Positions 1-9,603 of a stretch of DNA of 64,000 bases are shown piece after piece. This DNA is from Dyadobacter diqingensis. Its GTDB lineage: Bacteria; Bacteroidota; Bacteroidia; Cytophagales; Spirosomataceae. A program made the translations under genes and the position numbers. The notes under the pieces are model-generated. The model saw nothing but the letters and a program-made list of their open reading frames with translations, was not told the origin of the DNA and ran no database searches. How positions within the stretch are numbered: the stretch's first letter is position 1; the number at the start of each line of letters is the position of its first letter. Where the stretch lies: the NCBI RefSeq assembly GCF_024220585.1, contig NZ_JAMXKF010000002.1:257392-321391 (forward strand), written 5' to 3'.

Positions 1-2100
1 GTTTACAATGGTCGCAACGGAGGTATTGGAGCTGATATAACTGACAGGCAGTCCGGAAGTGGCACTTGCGCCGGGATTAAAATCAGCAGCCCCGATATTT
101 TTGGCTGGCAAAGGAGCAAAATCGATCGTCTGCGATTGTAGCGCAGACAAATAACTAATGTTGAAATGATTTAGAGCAAAAACATTGCTGGTTCCTGAGA
201 TAAAAACCCGCATACTCTGGACGCCGGCGTGTAAAGTAAAACCGGTGGCCACGGTTATATCCTGCCAGTCCTGAGCACCGTTGGAATGCCCGCTGCCGAA
301 CGGAATTGCCACCTGCCCGGTTTTGTCGATACCGTCAAACTCAATTTTTAAAAATCCGCTTGCCGCACTGGACCCATACCGCGCATCCAGTTTGTACTTG
401 CCGGAGGTTGGGACGGCCACCGTATAGTTCATCCACTCCCCGTCTTCCAGATTTGTAAGATTATAACCACCTTCCGAACTGACCTCAATGTCAACGGCTT
501 CACCGGTGCGGTATTGGCTACCTGTATTGGCAGGCGTTAAATCATGGTAAACCTTTCCCTCGCCATCATTCACAAACTGATCAAAATTTTCCGCCTCGAT
601 TTTCCCCGGCAGCACGTTCATTTTGTAAACAGGATTGCCATTGACAAATTCCACAGGGTCGCCCGGACTGTTTGCCGCCCTCCGGAAAGTAAGCCCACCC
701 CACCCCGGATGATCAACCTGAAAGCCCTGCCCTTCCAGACCATATTCGTTTGTTGAAGCGTCAAAGCTGCGTTTCAGCCATTTGTAGCGGTTGGGATCCA
801 AACCGATACGGTCCTTGTAATGGCCCAGCGACATTTCCAAAAACGGCACTTCATTAAATTTGAAACTTTGTCCACGTGTCAGTCTTGTCAGGTCGCCACC
901 GTTCCATGGATTGATTTTCTTTGAAAACCAGCGGCCGCTTCTGTCTCTGCGCTGAATAAATTCCCCGTTTTCAGCAGTCGGCTCCCAGGGTGCAGGCTGA
1001 TCGGCAAAAGTATAGTTCAGAGACATGTTATACCGCATTCCAAACTCGATTCCCAGCAAAGGCCGGTAATCCAGAAAGCTGTATATATCATCTCCCTGGC
1101 TCCACGCCATCTCACACATGGTGTTGATATTAGAAACCCCGCTCACAGCATGTCCCTGATCCCGTGAACTCTCCTGACACTGCCCATTTTCCCAGATGTA
1201 ATTACTGATCAATTCATTATAACCATAATCAAGTATAGTGGTCTCAGTATAAGGAGATACCGTATTGTATTCATCGTAATATTCATTGGAAGAGGCTACC
1301 GGTGCAGCTGTCACGATACGCGGACCCGGAGGATATGGAAGATCGTCGGTGCGATGCGGCAAACCTTTCGTGTAACGCAGAGCGCGGTCATAAATGATTT
1401 CGTTATCCATGAAAATACCGATAGCCATAATGCCCCGCATCGCAAAAATACCCTGATTTCCATGGCGTCCGGGATCTCCGTTGTACGTGTACCAGTAGAA
1501 AGTCGCATCTTCGGCATCGATCGCCGCGGTTGGCTCTGCTGTGGTGGAATATCCCGGATATACCAGCATATCTTTGAATTTACCAATATCCGTTGCAGAC
1601 CAGCCGGGATAAGTATTTTTTATAATTTCGGCACCTTCCAGCATTTTCCAGATCACACGGCCTGCGTCAAGTGCCTTGGTACCATTCGATTCGATGTGCG
1701 TGATATTAACCCAGGCATTAAAAATTGACACACATTTCTGCGCATGCCGCTCGTCACCGGTGATGTACCACATGATCGAATTGTAGTAAGCTGCCAGGGC
1801 GTCGTACTTAAATTTTTCGTAATTGTAGCCGGGCAACGCCGCAGGTTCAACCAGCCGTGTCACACCCGGATCTCCCTGGACCGCATAGTTATAACTGGCG
1901 TAGGGATTTTGCGAGAGATTCTGAAACGAAGTTTTCCAGGGTTCCTTACCTGCCTGCACCATGTATTTCATCCGGTCGAGATCCGATCTTTTATGGGATA
2001 AACCGGGATGGACAAATGTCCGCTGTGCGACTGATTTCGTAGAAAGAAAAAGAATAAAACTGCTGAGCAATAAGATTGTATATAAAAATACCCGTTTCAT
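1..2100 (-). CDS. Secreted alginate-lyase-superfamily protein with CBM6 domain (3' end outside window)
   Basis: The reading frame is open from an ATG at 2098-2100 down to the left edge, so at least 700 residues are present and the C-terminus is missing. The first ~25 residues form a Sec signal peptide (MKRVFLYTILLL...KSVAQ). The mature part begins with FVHPGLSHKRSDLDRMKYMV, typical of Bacteroidota Alginate_lyase-superfamily enzymes with an alpha/alpha-toroid fold; this domain covers roughly residues 28-400. A CBM6-type module starts near residue 495 (GKIEAENFD, then a GEWMNY motif) and runs to ~640. It is followed by an Ig-like segment (LPAKNIGAADFNPGA). It is the last gene of PUL-1, so it probably cleaves the glycan imported by the adjacent SusCD. 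The missing C-terminus probably carries a T9SS sorting domain (inference). The substrate cannot be assigned: the family includes uronate-polymer lyases and uncharacterised members. Confidence 0.75.
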   Translation of the reverse strand, partial: MKRVFLYTILLLSSFILFLSTKSVAQRTFVHPGLSHKRSDLDRMKYMVQAGKEPWKTSFQNLSQNPYASYNYAVQGDPGVTRLVEPAALPGYNYEKFKYDALAAYYNSIMWYITGDERHAQKCVSIFNAWVNITHIESNGTKALDAGRVIWKMLEGAEIIKNTYPGWSATDIGKFKDMLVYPGYSTTAEPTAAIDAEDATFYWYTYNGDPGRHGNQGIFAMRGIMAIGIFMDNEIIYDRALRYTKGLPHRTDDLPYPPGPRIVTAAPVASSNEYYDEYNTVSPYTETTILDYGYNELISNYIWENGQCQESSRDQGHAVSGVSNINTMCEMAWSQGDDIYSFLDYRPLLGIEFGMRYNMSLNYTFADQPAPWEPTAENGEFIQRRDRSGRWFSKKINPWNGGDLTRLTRGQSFKFNEVPFLEMSLGHYKDRIGLDPNRYKWLKRSFDASTNEYGLEGQGFQVDHPGWGGLTFRRAANSPGDPVEFVNGNPVYKMNVLPGKIEAENFDQFVNDGEGKVYHDLTPANTGSQYRTGEAVDIEVSSEGGYNLTNLEDGEWMNYTVAVPTSGKYKLDARYGSSAASGFLKIEFDGIDKTGQVAIPFGSGHSNGAQDWQDITVATGFTLHAGVQSMRVFISGTSNVFALNHFNISYLSALQSQTIDFAPLPAKNIGAADFNPGASATSGLPVSYISSNTSVATIVN

Positions 2101-2145
2101 TACGATGTCAATTTGAAGTGAATGGAATGGTCATGACTTTCCCGT

Positions 2146-2182
2146 CAGCCATTCAGCACCGGCTCATGCGGGCTGATTGGCT
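2146..2182. other. Intercistronic hairpin between susD and lyase gene
   Basis: The arm agccattcagc (2147-2157) pairs with gctgattggct (2172-2182) with one mismatch. It lies in the 114-bp gap between the susD stop and the lyase start. No U-tract follows on the minus strand, so a processing or stability element is likelier than a strong terminator. Confidence 0.35.
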
Positions 2183-2214
2183 ATCAGAGAAAAGGAAAGA
2201 AAGGGGTTTGCCCC

Positions 2215-4008
2215 TTACCAGCCTTCGTTTTGTTTCAAATTAGGATTGATCTCGATCTGCTTTGAAGGGATCGGTTTCAGGTAATGTTTTGCAGAAAATT
2301 TACGCCCCGATCCTGCTTCTCTCAAAGCAAATCCGGCAGCATTGACCACACCCTTGTTGGTCGTGTAGGTATTCGTATAAGTTACTGTTTTATTGTCCTT
2401 CGGAACGAAAACACTGGCCGTGCGAAGGTATGCGGAACCTCCCATAAACGGCAGACCGTCAAGATCCTGGCTCATTTCCGTTTCAGCTGTTTTCCATCGA
2501 CGCAGGTCATTGTAGCGGTGCCCTTCCAGCCAAAGCTCTACCGTTCTTTCGCGGCGGATTTCCGTTTTCATATCCGACCCGGCCGGAATCGTTGCGTTCG
2601 TCAAGGCAGGCATCTGCACACGCGTCCGCAGTTTATTGATCGACAGATCCAGCTCCGCGTTTGTGACCGAGCCGTTTTTCTCGAATTTTGCCTCGGCGTA
2701 GGTCAGGTAAATTTCAGCCAGGCGAATAATCGGCACGTCCATCCCATCCAGTGTTGCATTGGTAAAAAGTCTTTCGGAAGCGAATTTTTTGTTAAAAAAC
2801 CCAACTCCATCATAACTCCGCACGGACGCCCTCAGACTATCCACTTTTCCTCCCGCCCAGTCGCCCCGGCCCAAAGCATATTCCCAATACAGATCAAGGA
2901 CGGCGCGGTGATTATCGGCCAGCCTGGGATCTCTGTTTTTCAAAAAGCTGTTCAGTGAAGTCTTGTAATCCGGCACGGCAATTTTCCCTTCCGCGGTTAA
3001 GTACATTTCCTGCATTTTTCTGCTGGCTGTTACACCCGCACCCGGCATGGTATGTACCACGTTCTGGTTGGATACGCGGATATTTTCATCAAAACGGTTT
3101 CTGAAAATGTATTCCTTGTTGACCGCTTTCGTCAGTTTGTAAGGATTGGTCTGTAAAGAACTTTCCAAAACAAACATCCAGCGATAACTCTCCGCACCCA
3201 TGCGGGCATCGTAAAACAGCTGATAGGATGCGTCGTTCATCACCGCTTCCGAATTGGCAATGGCCTTATCCAGCAGCGTATTCGCCCGGGTTACGTTTGT
3301 CAAATGATACTTCTGCCAGGTCCCTTCAAAAAGTGCCACGCGGGCCAGCATCGACTGTGCGGTTCCTTTCGAAATTCTACCGTTCTGTGCGGCAGGCAAT
3401 GTCGCCTGTGTAGGTAAATCTGCGATGGCTGATTCCAGATCGGCGATGATAAAATCGGCAAATTCATCCCGGGTATTTCTGGCTGAGGATAACTCGGGGG
3501 CATCGGTTTCCAGGACATTTTTAACAATTGTACCAGGGCCAAAATCAGCAAAAAACAGGAAAGAGTAATAAGCTCTGAAAAACTTCGCTTCGGCAAGGTA
3601 CTGCTTGATCTCTTCCGGTTTCGCATATCCCTCCGCGTTTTTGAAAACATAATTAATCGCCCGTAGCCGCTTGTAATATCCTTCGTAATACGGATCTGTG
3701 GCCGGAATGTTATAGGTGGAATTGCTGATATTATTCAAGCTCCCGTTGTCAATCACGATATCCGCAAGCTTGTCGCGGTCGGCAATACCATAACGCGTAT
3801 TTTCTGCAACGCTGGCATCATTGTTGTCCATGATCTTCGGCAGCCATTCATAAAATTTATTCACCCCTTTTTCAAAATCACCAGCGTTCTTCCACATGGA
3901 AATATCGGAAAGGTCCGTTTCAGGATAAAGATCAAGGGCATCCTTGCAAGCTGTATGTAAAAGCGCCAGCAGCGCGATAAAAACAATACTTATCTTTTTC
4001 ATAATCAA
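2215..4008 (-). CDS. SusD/RagB-family outer-membrane nutrient-binding lipoprotein (PUL-1)
   Basis: The 597-residue protein is the surface lipoprotein partner that caps a SusC transporter and binds the glycan. The N-terminus has a lipoprotein signal with lipobox LHTAC, acylated Cys at ~21, followed by KDALDLYPETDLSD, a classic SusD beginning. TPR-like helices in the N-terminal half include FFRAYYSFLFFADFG. The C-terminal SusD/RagB domain has the signature RRERTVELWLEGHRYNDLRRW and ends KPIPSKQIEINPNLKQNEGW, as in the family. It lies 17 bp downstream of susC and is clearly co-transcribed. The length is slightly above the common 480-580 range. The start could also be the second Met, two codons later. 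Substrate specificity cannot be read from the sequence. Confidence 0.95.
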   Translation of the reverse strand: MIMKKISIVFIALLALLHTACKDALDLYPETDLSDISMWKNAGDFEKGVNKFYEWLPKIMDNNDASVAENTRYGIADRDKLADIVIDNGSLNNISNSTYNIPATDPYYEGYYKRLRAINYVFKNAEGYAKPEEIKQYLAEAKFFRAYYSFLFFADFGPGTIVKNVLETDAPELSSARNTRDEFADFIIADLESAIADLPTQATLPAAQNGRISKGTAQSMLARVALFEGTWQKYHLTNVTRANTLLDKAIANSEAVMNDASYQLFYDARMGAESYRWMFVLESSLQTNPYKLTKAVNKEYIFRNRFDENIRVSNQNVVHTMPGAGVTASRKMQEMYLTAEGKIAVPDYKTSLNSFLKNRDPRLADNHRAVLDLYWEYALGRGDWAGGKVDSLRASVRSYDGVGFFNKKFASERLFTNATLDGMDVPIIRLAEIYLTYAEAKFEKNGSVTNAELDLSINKLRTRVQMPALTNATIPAGSDMKTEIRRERTVELWLEGHRYNDLRRWKTAETEMSQDLDGLPFMGGSAYLRTASVFVPKDNKTVTYTNTYTTNKGVVNAAGFALREAGSGRKFSAKHYLKPIPSKQIEINPNLKQNEGW

Positions 4009-4025
4009 TGTCTTTTATAATAAAA

Positions 4026-7000
4026 TCAAAAAGTTAAGTCCAGACCAAAAGAATAGGTGCGGGCAAACGGATAGGCATTTGAGCCCACGGTGCCACCGAA
4101 CGGATCCTGTGCGGAAGTTTCCGGATCCCAGCCATCCTTGATTTTGGTAAATTCAAACAGATCATTGCCTGAAAAATAAACCCGGAGCTTATCGATGTGA
4201 ATTTTGGAGGTGATCACCTTTGGAATTGTGTAACCCACCACGACATTTTTCATCCGCAGGTAAGCGCCATTCTGCTTGCGGTACCAGGCATCGGAATAAA
4301 GATAATCGTAGGTTCTCGTACCACCATCGGTAGTCGTTTTCGGACGGGCATATGGGTCTTTATTAACTTTTGGCAGATTTTTATCCGGATATTTCTCGGC
4401 GATATCACTCCATGCCGTTCCATAAAGAGAAGCGTCATGATTCTGAAATGTATTGGCAATCAGGACGGTTGCGGCAGATTTATTTCTGATCACCGTTCTT
4501 TTTCCAACTCCCTGAAAGATCGCGTTAAAATCAAACCCTTTCCAGGCGCCGCCGAAGCTAAACGAATAACTTTTTCGAAGGGTCTCGTCACCGAGCAGCA
4601 CAACGTCAGCAGTTGTGATTTTACCATCACCGTCGGTATCCTTGTACATCATATCACCAATGCGCAGCAAATTCGGCGCCAGCAGCGTGTTGATCGTTTT
4701 GTAAGAATCCAGTTCTGCCTGCGTTTCAATCAGTTTGTAAGCCTGATGCCCCCAATAGCTGTTCAACGCATAACCTTCGAGATAAGACGTTCTCGCATCA
4801 TATGTCTTCACGGACGCATTTTGCATCGAGATCAGTTTGTTCTGGTTATCGCTTAAATTAGCACTTACAAAATAGCTAAGCTCACCAATCTTGTCGCGCC
4901 AGTTCAGGCCAATTTCCCAGCCTTTCACTTTCAGTCTTCCTGAGTTTGTTTTAGGTGCCGTGGCTCCCAAAACCTGCGGATAGGTTACAGAGGCCAGCAT
5001 ATTGGCATTGTCTTTCCAGAAATAATCCAGCGTTCCGGTCAGCCGGTTTTTAAGGATCGCAAAGTCAACTCCAACGTTGGTATTCCTTATTTTTTCCCAG
5101 GTTCTCGACAAACTTACCACGTTACTTTGTGTTAACGTCTGGCCATAAACCGGACTAGCGTCCGATCCGAAAAGAAATTGTCCTGCTGCCGTCCCCGTTG
5201 CTGTATTCTGATTCAGTAAAGCGATGTAATCATATTCTCCGATTCCGTTCTGGTTTCCTGTTTCGCCGTACGAGGCGCGTATTTTAAGATCATCAAAAAT
5301 GCCGTTGGACTGCATAAAAGCTTCGTCCGAAAGTCTCCATCCTGCTGACGCGCCGTAAAACGGTTTCCATCGGTTTGTTGGTGTAAAACGTGATGATCCG
5401 TCGTATCGCCCCAACGCTTCCAGTAAATAACGTCCTTTGAAAGCATAGGTGACCCGGCCAAAATAAGATGCCAGAGCCCAGGCCCGGATTTCGTCCACTG
5501 CTCCTTTTGTGGCACCGGTATTAAGCGAATGAATATCCTGAGAGCTCAGCGTACTGGCAGAACCGGTGAACTGATCGTAACGGTTTTTCTCATAGGATGC
5601 GCCCGCCATCACACCAACTGAATGCTGACCAAAATCTCTGTTGAAATCAAGATAGGCCTGATAATTCTGATAGATGGTTGATCTGGAACGTTTCTCGATT
5701 TTGTTATTGCTCGGGCTGATCACCGTCGCATAAGGCACATCTTCGTAGCTGTACCACTGAATTTTATTTTCGTATAACTGGTAGTCCGTATTTGAGGGAT
5801 TGAACGAAACATTACCGACCAGATTTAGTCCGTCAAAAAGTTTTACAGTTGGTTTAAGATTGACCAGAAGGCTGTTCACATTATCATTGACGCTGCCACC
5901 GAGTTTCGATTTCCATTGCGCCCCGTAATTTCCACCCCAGGCATATGGCAGTCCCGATTTTGTTGAAACGGGGGAACCCGGAGGATTTCCATTGATTTCG
6001 TTGGGCTTCAAACTTGGATATATCGTAGCACGGCGCTCAAAGGCCAGGCTCGTAGCAAAACTGATTGCTTTTGTAATTTTAAAGTCGTTGTTCAAACGGA
6101 TATTGAAACGGCGGGAAACGTCTTCTCCCCATTTATTAAGCACCGAATTGTCATCCATATAACCCAGAGAAAGGTTATAAGTGCTTTTATCGCTTCCCCC
6201 CTGAATACCAATGCTGTGCGACTGGGAAGCCACAGATCGCCACAACACATCGTTCCAGTCCACATCGACAAATCCCATGTCGGCGATACCCGTTGCCGGT
6301 CCTACGTAGGGCACGACCTTTCCATAATACTGAGGATCGCGCGTTTTCATGGCCTGGATTGCCCAGTCTCCGATAGCCCCCACGTTATCCCCCGGTACTT
6401 TTCCTGAGTTCAACTGAGCCTCTTCCATCGAATAAGCCCACTGGCTCTGATCCATCCATTTGTTGACGCGGCCCGGACTTTTTATGGCAACATTTCCTTT
6501 ATAAGTCACTTTCGGAGGCTGATTTTTCCCCCTTTTCGTCGTTACCAGAACCACCCCGCCCGCAGCACGGGCGCCATAGATGGCTGCCGAGGCATCTTTC
6601 AAAATCGATATGGTTTCAATATCATCGGGATTCATGTTACTCATGCTGCCGGGAATACCGTCGATAAGCACCAGGGCCCCGGTTCCGTTAATGGAAGATT
6701 CTCCGCGAATTTTAAAATCCCAGCCTTCCCGGCCAGGTGCGCCGCTGCTGCGTGTTACCGTCACACCCGGAACCTGTCCCTGCAAGGCCTGAACCGGATT
6801 TGACAATACGCCACGGTTTTGAAATGTCTCCGCTCCTATGGTTGCAATGGCACCGGTCAGCGTCGCCTTTTTCTTTTCACCATAACCTACCACGACAACC
6901 TCATTCAGTGATTTATTATCGATAGCCAGTACTACATCGAGTTTCGAACTGTTATCAGCATTTATTTCCTGTGCGCTGTAACCCACGAAAGAGAACACCA

Positions 7001-7562
7001 GAATGACCACACCTTCCGGAATTTCCAGTGAGAAGTTCCCCCTGGCATCGGTGGTTGTACCTTTGGCAGTTCCTTTAATAGCAATATTCACACCCGGCAG
7101 AGGTTCTTTGGATTCATCGGTGACATGCCCTGTAATTGTTCTTTCCAACGATTTTTCCGGCAAGGGATTTTCTACCGGGACATCAAGCGACGAGGATGGA
7201 CTGACCATCGTCAGCACAATTCTGTCCCTGACAATCTTGTAGGAAACACGGTCGGGGCGAAACATCGCATCCAATACTTCCGAAAGCGTTTTGTTGGTCA
7301 TCGACAGCGAAACCCGACGCTGCACCGGCAGTGACCTTGAACTATATACGAACTTGATATTGCGCATCGATTCAAGCTGTGTGAGCACCGTTTTAATTTC
7401 CTTCTGCTCAACATTCACGTCCACTTTTTGCAGCAGTAATTCCTGCGCACTGACCACGTGCCCATAAGTATATGTTGCTGCGATGAACGCCAGTAATATC
7501 TGTATAAATGAAACTTTCATAATAGTACCTAACGGCGCTATGAATTGTCTTCGTTTTTTCAT
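4026..7562 (-). CDS. SusC/RagA-family TonB-dependent transporter with STN signalling domain (PUL-1)
   Basis: This outer-membrane beta-barrel imports oligosaccharides using TonB/ExbBD energy. I start it at the Met of MKKRRQFIAPLG (7562); an upstream in-frame Met at 7616 would add 18 polar residues. A signal peptide ends near VVSAQ. An STN (secretin/TonB N-terminal) domain follows, including NIKFVYSSRSLPVQRRVSLSM. Next come a CarboxypepD_reg-like repeat (ITGHVTDESKEPLPGVNIAI), the SusC hallmark EVVVVGYG, a Plug domain (LVLIDGIPG; VLKDASAAIYGARAAGGV) and a ~900-residue barrel. The STN domain shows that it also signals inward to FecR. It sits downstream of fecR and upstream of susD. An intrinsic terminator facing the opposite way lies in its leader (7666-7696). 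Confidence 0.93.
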   Translation of the reverse strand: MKKRRQFIAPLGTIMKVSFIQILLAFIAATYTYGHVVSAQELLLQKVDVNVEQKEIKTVLTQLESMRNIKFVYSSRSLPVQRRVSLSMTNKTLSEVLDAMFRPDRVSYKIVRDRIVLTMVSPSSSLDVPVENPLPEKSLERTITGHVTDESKEPLPGVNIAIKGTAKGTTTDARGNFSLEIPEGVVILVFSFVGYSAQEINADNSSKLDVVLAIDNKSLNEVVVVGYGEKKKATLTGAIATIGAETFQNRGVLSNPVQALQGQVPGVTVTRSSGAPGREGWDFKIRGESSINGTGALVLIDGIPGSMSNMNPDDIETISILKDASAAIYGARAAGGVVLVTTKRGKNQPPKVTYKGNVAIKSPGRVNKWMDQSQWAYSMEEAQLNSGKVPGDNVGAIGDWAIQAMKTRDPQYYGKVVPYVGPATGIADMGFVDVDWNDVLWRSVASQSHSIGIQGGSDKSTYNLSLGYMDDNSVLNKWGEDVSRRFNIRLNNDFKITKAISFATSLAFERRATIYPSLKPNEINGNPPGSPVSTKSGLPYAWGGNYGAQWKSKLGGSVNDNVNSLLVNLKPTVKLFDGLNLVGNVSFNPSNTDYQLYENKIQWYSYEDVPYATVISPSNNKIEKRSRSTIYQNYQAYLDFNRDFGQHSVGVMAGASYEKNRYDQFTGSASTLSSQDIHSLNTGATKGAVDEIRAWALASYFGRVTYAFKGRYLLEALGRYDGSSRFTPTNRWKPFYGASAGWRLSDEAFMQSNGIFDDLKIRASYGETGNQNGIGEYDYIALLNQNTATGTAAGQFLFGSDASPVYGQTLTQSNVVSLSRTWEKIRNTNVGVDFAILKNRLTGTLDYFWKDNANMLASVTYPQVLGATAPKTNSGRLKVKGWEIGLNWRDKIGELSYFVSANLSDNQNKLISMQNASVKTYDARTSYLEGYALNSYWGHQAYKLIETQAELDSYKTINTLLAPNLLRIGDMMYKDTDGDGKITTADVVLLGDETLRKSYSFSFGGAWKGFDFNAIFQGVGKRTVIRNKSAATVLIANTFQNHDASLYGTAWSDIAEKYPDKNLPKVNKDPYARPKTTTDGGTRTYDYLYSDAWYRKQNGAYLRMKNVVVGYTIPKVITSKIHIDKLRVYFSGNDLFEFTKIKDGWDPETSAQDPFGGTVGSNAYPFARTYSFGLDLTF

Positions 7563-7665
7563 TGTTTTGTTCTTGTTACATCGTGAAAGATTGGACAAAA
7601 GGCTTCCCGTATTCATTTTTCAGAATGAATGAACATGTTAGCACAAGTTTTGGGAAGTCATCAGG

Positions 7666-7696
7666 CCGGAGATGCTGCAACATCTTCGGTTTTTTT
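7666..7696 (+). terminator. Antisense-facing intrinsic terminator in the susC leader (PUL-1)
   Basis: The stem ccggagatg (7666-7674) pairs with catcttcgg (7681-7689) with one G-U pair and loop ctgcaa, and is followed by seven Ts (7690-7696). It is functional only for plus-strand RNA, yet both flanking genes are on the minus strand. No minus-strand U-tract exists. A second small hairpin (attcatt 7611-7617 / aatgaat 7624-7630) lies just upstream. PUL-2 has an equivalent terminator. Confidence 0.6.
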
Positions 7697-7725
7697 GTAA
7701 AGTAGAATTTCGGTTATGCCATAAA

Positions 7726-8805
7726 TCAGGGATTAGCGTGAACAGATTTAAAGGGTGCGCATTCTCCGCCGCTGAGTATGACCGATGTTCCTTCGACCGC
7801 GGATTTTGTGTTTAACAAGGCATTGATAATTTCAAGCTTCGGAAATAAGGACTCCTGCGTGAGATCAGCCGTGATCGGGCAATTCAGAATCGATTTATTG
7901 GTTACCTCAATTTCAACACCATAAGCTTTTTCCAGTTTCTCGATCACGGAACTCAAAGGTGCTTCTTCAAAATTGAAGGCTTCCGGTTTGACAAATTCTT
8001 CCTGATGCTGCACCAGAACCGGGCTTTCCACCAGCCCTGTCACATACTGCTCACTTTCGGCAAGATAGATCACCTTTTTATTGGGGGTTAACACAACGCC
8101 TTCTTCGCCCGGTTTGAAATCAGCTGTGCTATGCGCGGATTTTTCGACGATAACCTTTCCGGTCACCACCGCCACCTCGACATTACCGGATATTTTATCT
8201 TTCCGGATTGTAAAACTGGTACCGACAACCTTGGTCACAATATCTTCACTATACACCAGAAAAGGTTTTTCCGGATTTTTGGCGATATCAAAAAAACCGT
8301 TTCCAACCAGATAAACCACTCTTTTATCTGATGCAAAACTTTCAGGATAATAAAGCGAAGCCCCCGGATCGAGTCTTACCGTGCTCCCGTCTTTCAGCTG
8401 CACCAATCTGGTTGTGGCCGTATTATTTTCTGTATGGGATAAGGAAGCAAAAGTTTCTACCGAAATTCCTTTTACGGGAAATGAAGCCAGTTTTCGGTAA
8501 TCGGATGTGTAATAAATAAAACCAAGCACAAACAGCACAGCCGCCGCTGAGGCCATTTTAAGTACGCTGCTTTCCCACCATCTTCTTTTGACCGGATCAG
8601 GCAATGCTTTTTCGCCGGTCGTCTCAGATTTTATCCTTAACCACAATTTTTCTTCCAGATTTTTTCGGTACGCATGGTCTGGCTCACCAACTTCATTGTC
8701 AATGGAGTCGTACCAGAAATCCATTACACGTTTTTCTTCCGGCGCAGCGGCGTTATCCATGTAACGTTGTAAAATTTTCAGAAACCCTTTTCTCTGCTTT
8801 TGCAT
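7726..8805 (-). CDS. FecR-family anti-sigma factor (PUL-1)
   Basis: The 359-residue inner-membrane signal transducer has three parts. A cytoplasmic N-terminus that should bind the ECF sigma factor covers residues 1-~85. A single transmembrane helix follows (ASAAAVLFVLGFIYY, ~91-106). The periplasmic part contains the FecR beta-domain (VQLKDGSTVRLDPGASLYYP; KPFLVYSEDIVTKVVGTSF). It ends in a DUF4974/STN-like fold (FEEAPLSSVIEKLEKAYGVEI), which meets the STN domain of SusC. It lies between the sigma gene and susC, the standard Bacteroidota order. Its role is inferred from family and context: it holds the sigma factor until the SusC transporter is occupied by ligand. Confidence 0.92.
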   Translation of the reverse strand: MQKQRKGFLKILQRYMDNAAAPEEKRVMDFWYDSIDNEVGEPDHAYRKNLEEKLWLRIKSETTGEKALPDPVKRRWWESSVLKMASAAAVLFVLGFIYYTSDYRKLASFPVKGISVETFASLSHTENNTATTRLVQLKDGSTVRLDPGASLYYPESFASDKRVVYLVGNGFFDIAKNPEKPFLVYSEDIVTKVVGTSFTIRKDKISGNVEVAVVTGKVIVEKSAHSTADFKPGEEGVVLTPNKKVIYLAESEQYVTGLVESPVLVQHQEEFVKPEAFNFEEAPLSSVIEKLEKAYGVEIEVTNKSILNCPITADLTQESLFPKLEIINALLNTKSAVEGTSVILSGGECAPFKSVHANP

Positions 8806-8969
8806 AACCCGGCTTAATACTGTTGTGTCACTTTTACACTATACTTAATAAGTAAACCGGGAAGCTGTTTTACCGCAAATTGTTTTAAAAGTTATTGAAA
8901 AGTTTATACCATTCATAAGAAATAAATCAAATTTTCTTGATTAAATCCAATGATAGGATATAGGTGGGT

Positions 8970-9554
8970 TTAGTGAAACTGAGCAAACATTAGCGTCAGC
9001 ATCAAAACAACAAAATCTTTGAGGTACACCCGCATGGAGCGGAGCGACTGCGTAATGTGATATTCAACCGTTCGTTCCGGTATGTGAAGCAAGTCTGAAA
9101 TCTCTCTGACGGACATACCTTCCAGTCTGTTCAACCGAAAAATCTCCTGCGTTTTGGGAGGGAGGTTTTCAATTCCATTGGTAATGGCCTGACTCAGATC
9201 CTGCAAGGCCAGCGCTTCTTCCGTATTAGAATCTGCGTCTACTTTCAAACTGATGGTATCACGCTGGTAGGTCTGACGGACAATCCGGGATTTAATGTAG
9301 TTTAGCACTTTATATTTTACAGCACTGAACAAATACCGATCCAACTCGTTAATATTAAGCCGGATACGGCGTTCCCAAAGGTCCACAAAAATATCCTGTA
9401 CAATTTCTTCTGCATCTTCCTGCACCTCAACCTTACGCCTGGCCACAGTATACAGTTTGTACCAATACCTTTTGTAGATTTCCTGAAAAGCATTTTCATC
9501 ACCTGTTTCGAGGAGCTGTATTAAAACGGCATCGGTAGCAATGGTGTCCTGCAT
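8970..9554 (-). CDS. ECF RNA polymerase sigma factor (PUL-1)
   Basis: The 194-residue sigma-70 family protein has region 2 with DAEEIVQDIFVDLWERR and a region-2.3/2.4-like YLFSAVKYKVLNYIKSR. Region 4 has a helix-turn-helix (GMSVREISDLLHIPERTVEYHI) that reads the -35 element. It belongs to the Bacteroidota FecI-like group paired with FecR proteins. It is the first gene of PUL-1 and is 164 bp upstream of fecR, so sigma and anti-sigma are probably co-transcribed. A hydrophobic tail (FVVLMLTLMFAQFH) follows region 4, as in many Cytophagales members. A housekeeping-type promoter lies just upstream (9572-9603), so the sigma factor appears to be made constitutively and controlled by FecR. Confidence 0.93.
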   Translation of the reverse strand: MQDTIATDAVLIQLLETGDENAFQEIYKRYWYKLYTVARRKVEVQEDAEEIVQDIFVDLWERRIRLNINELDRYLFSAVKYKVLNYIKSRIVRQTYQRDTISLKVDADSNTEEALALQDLSQAITNGIENLPPKTQEIFRLNRLEGMSVREISDLLHIPERTVEYHITQSLRSMRVYLKDFVVLMLTLMFAQFH

Positions 9555-9571
9555 AAATGAATACTTATCCT

Positions 9572-9603
9572 CAAAAGTATAATTTTGATCGGATAATAAA
9601 CAA
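9572..9603 (-). promoter_or_regulatory. Bacteroidota housekeeping-type promoter for the PUL-1 sigma gene
   Basis: Read on the minus strand, TACTTTTG (9572-9579) matches the -7 element TAnnTTTG. A TTG (9601-9603) lies 21 bp upstream as the -33 element. The predicted start is ~10 nt before the ATG, giving a very short leader. Confidence 0.5.

Noticed and set aside
2284..2958. Long plus-strand frame opposite susD, and similar long frames opposite other genes (for example 4197-4856 and 11923-12483).
   Set aside because: They are antisense shadows of strongly supported genes and show no domain or signal of their own.
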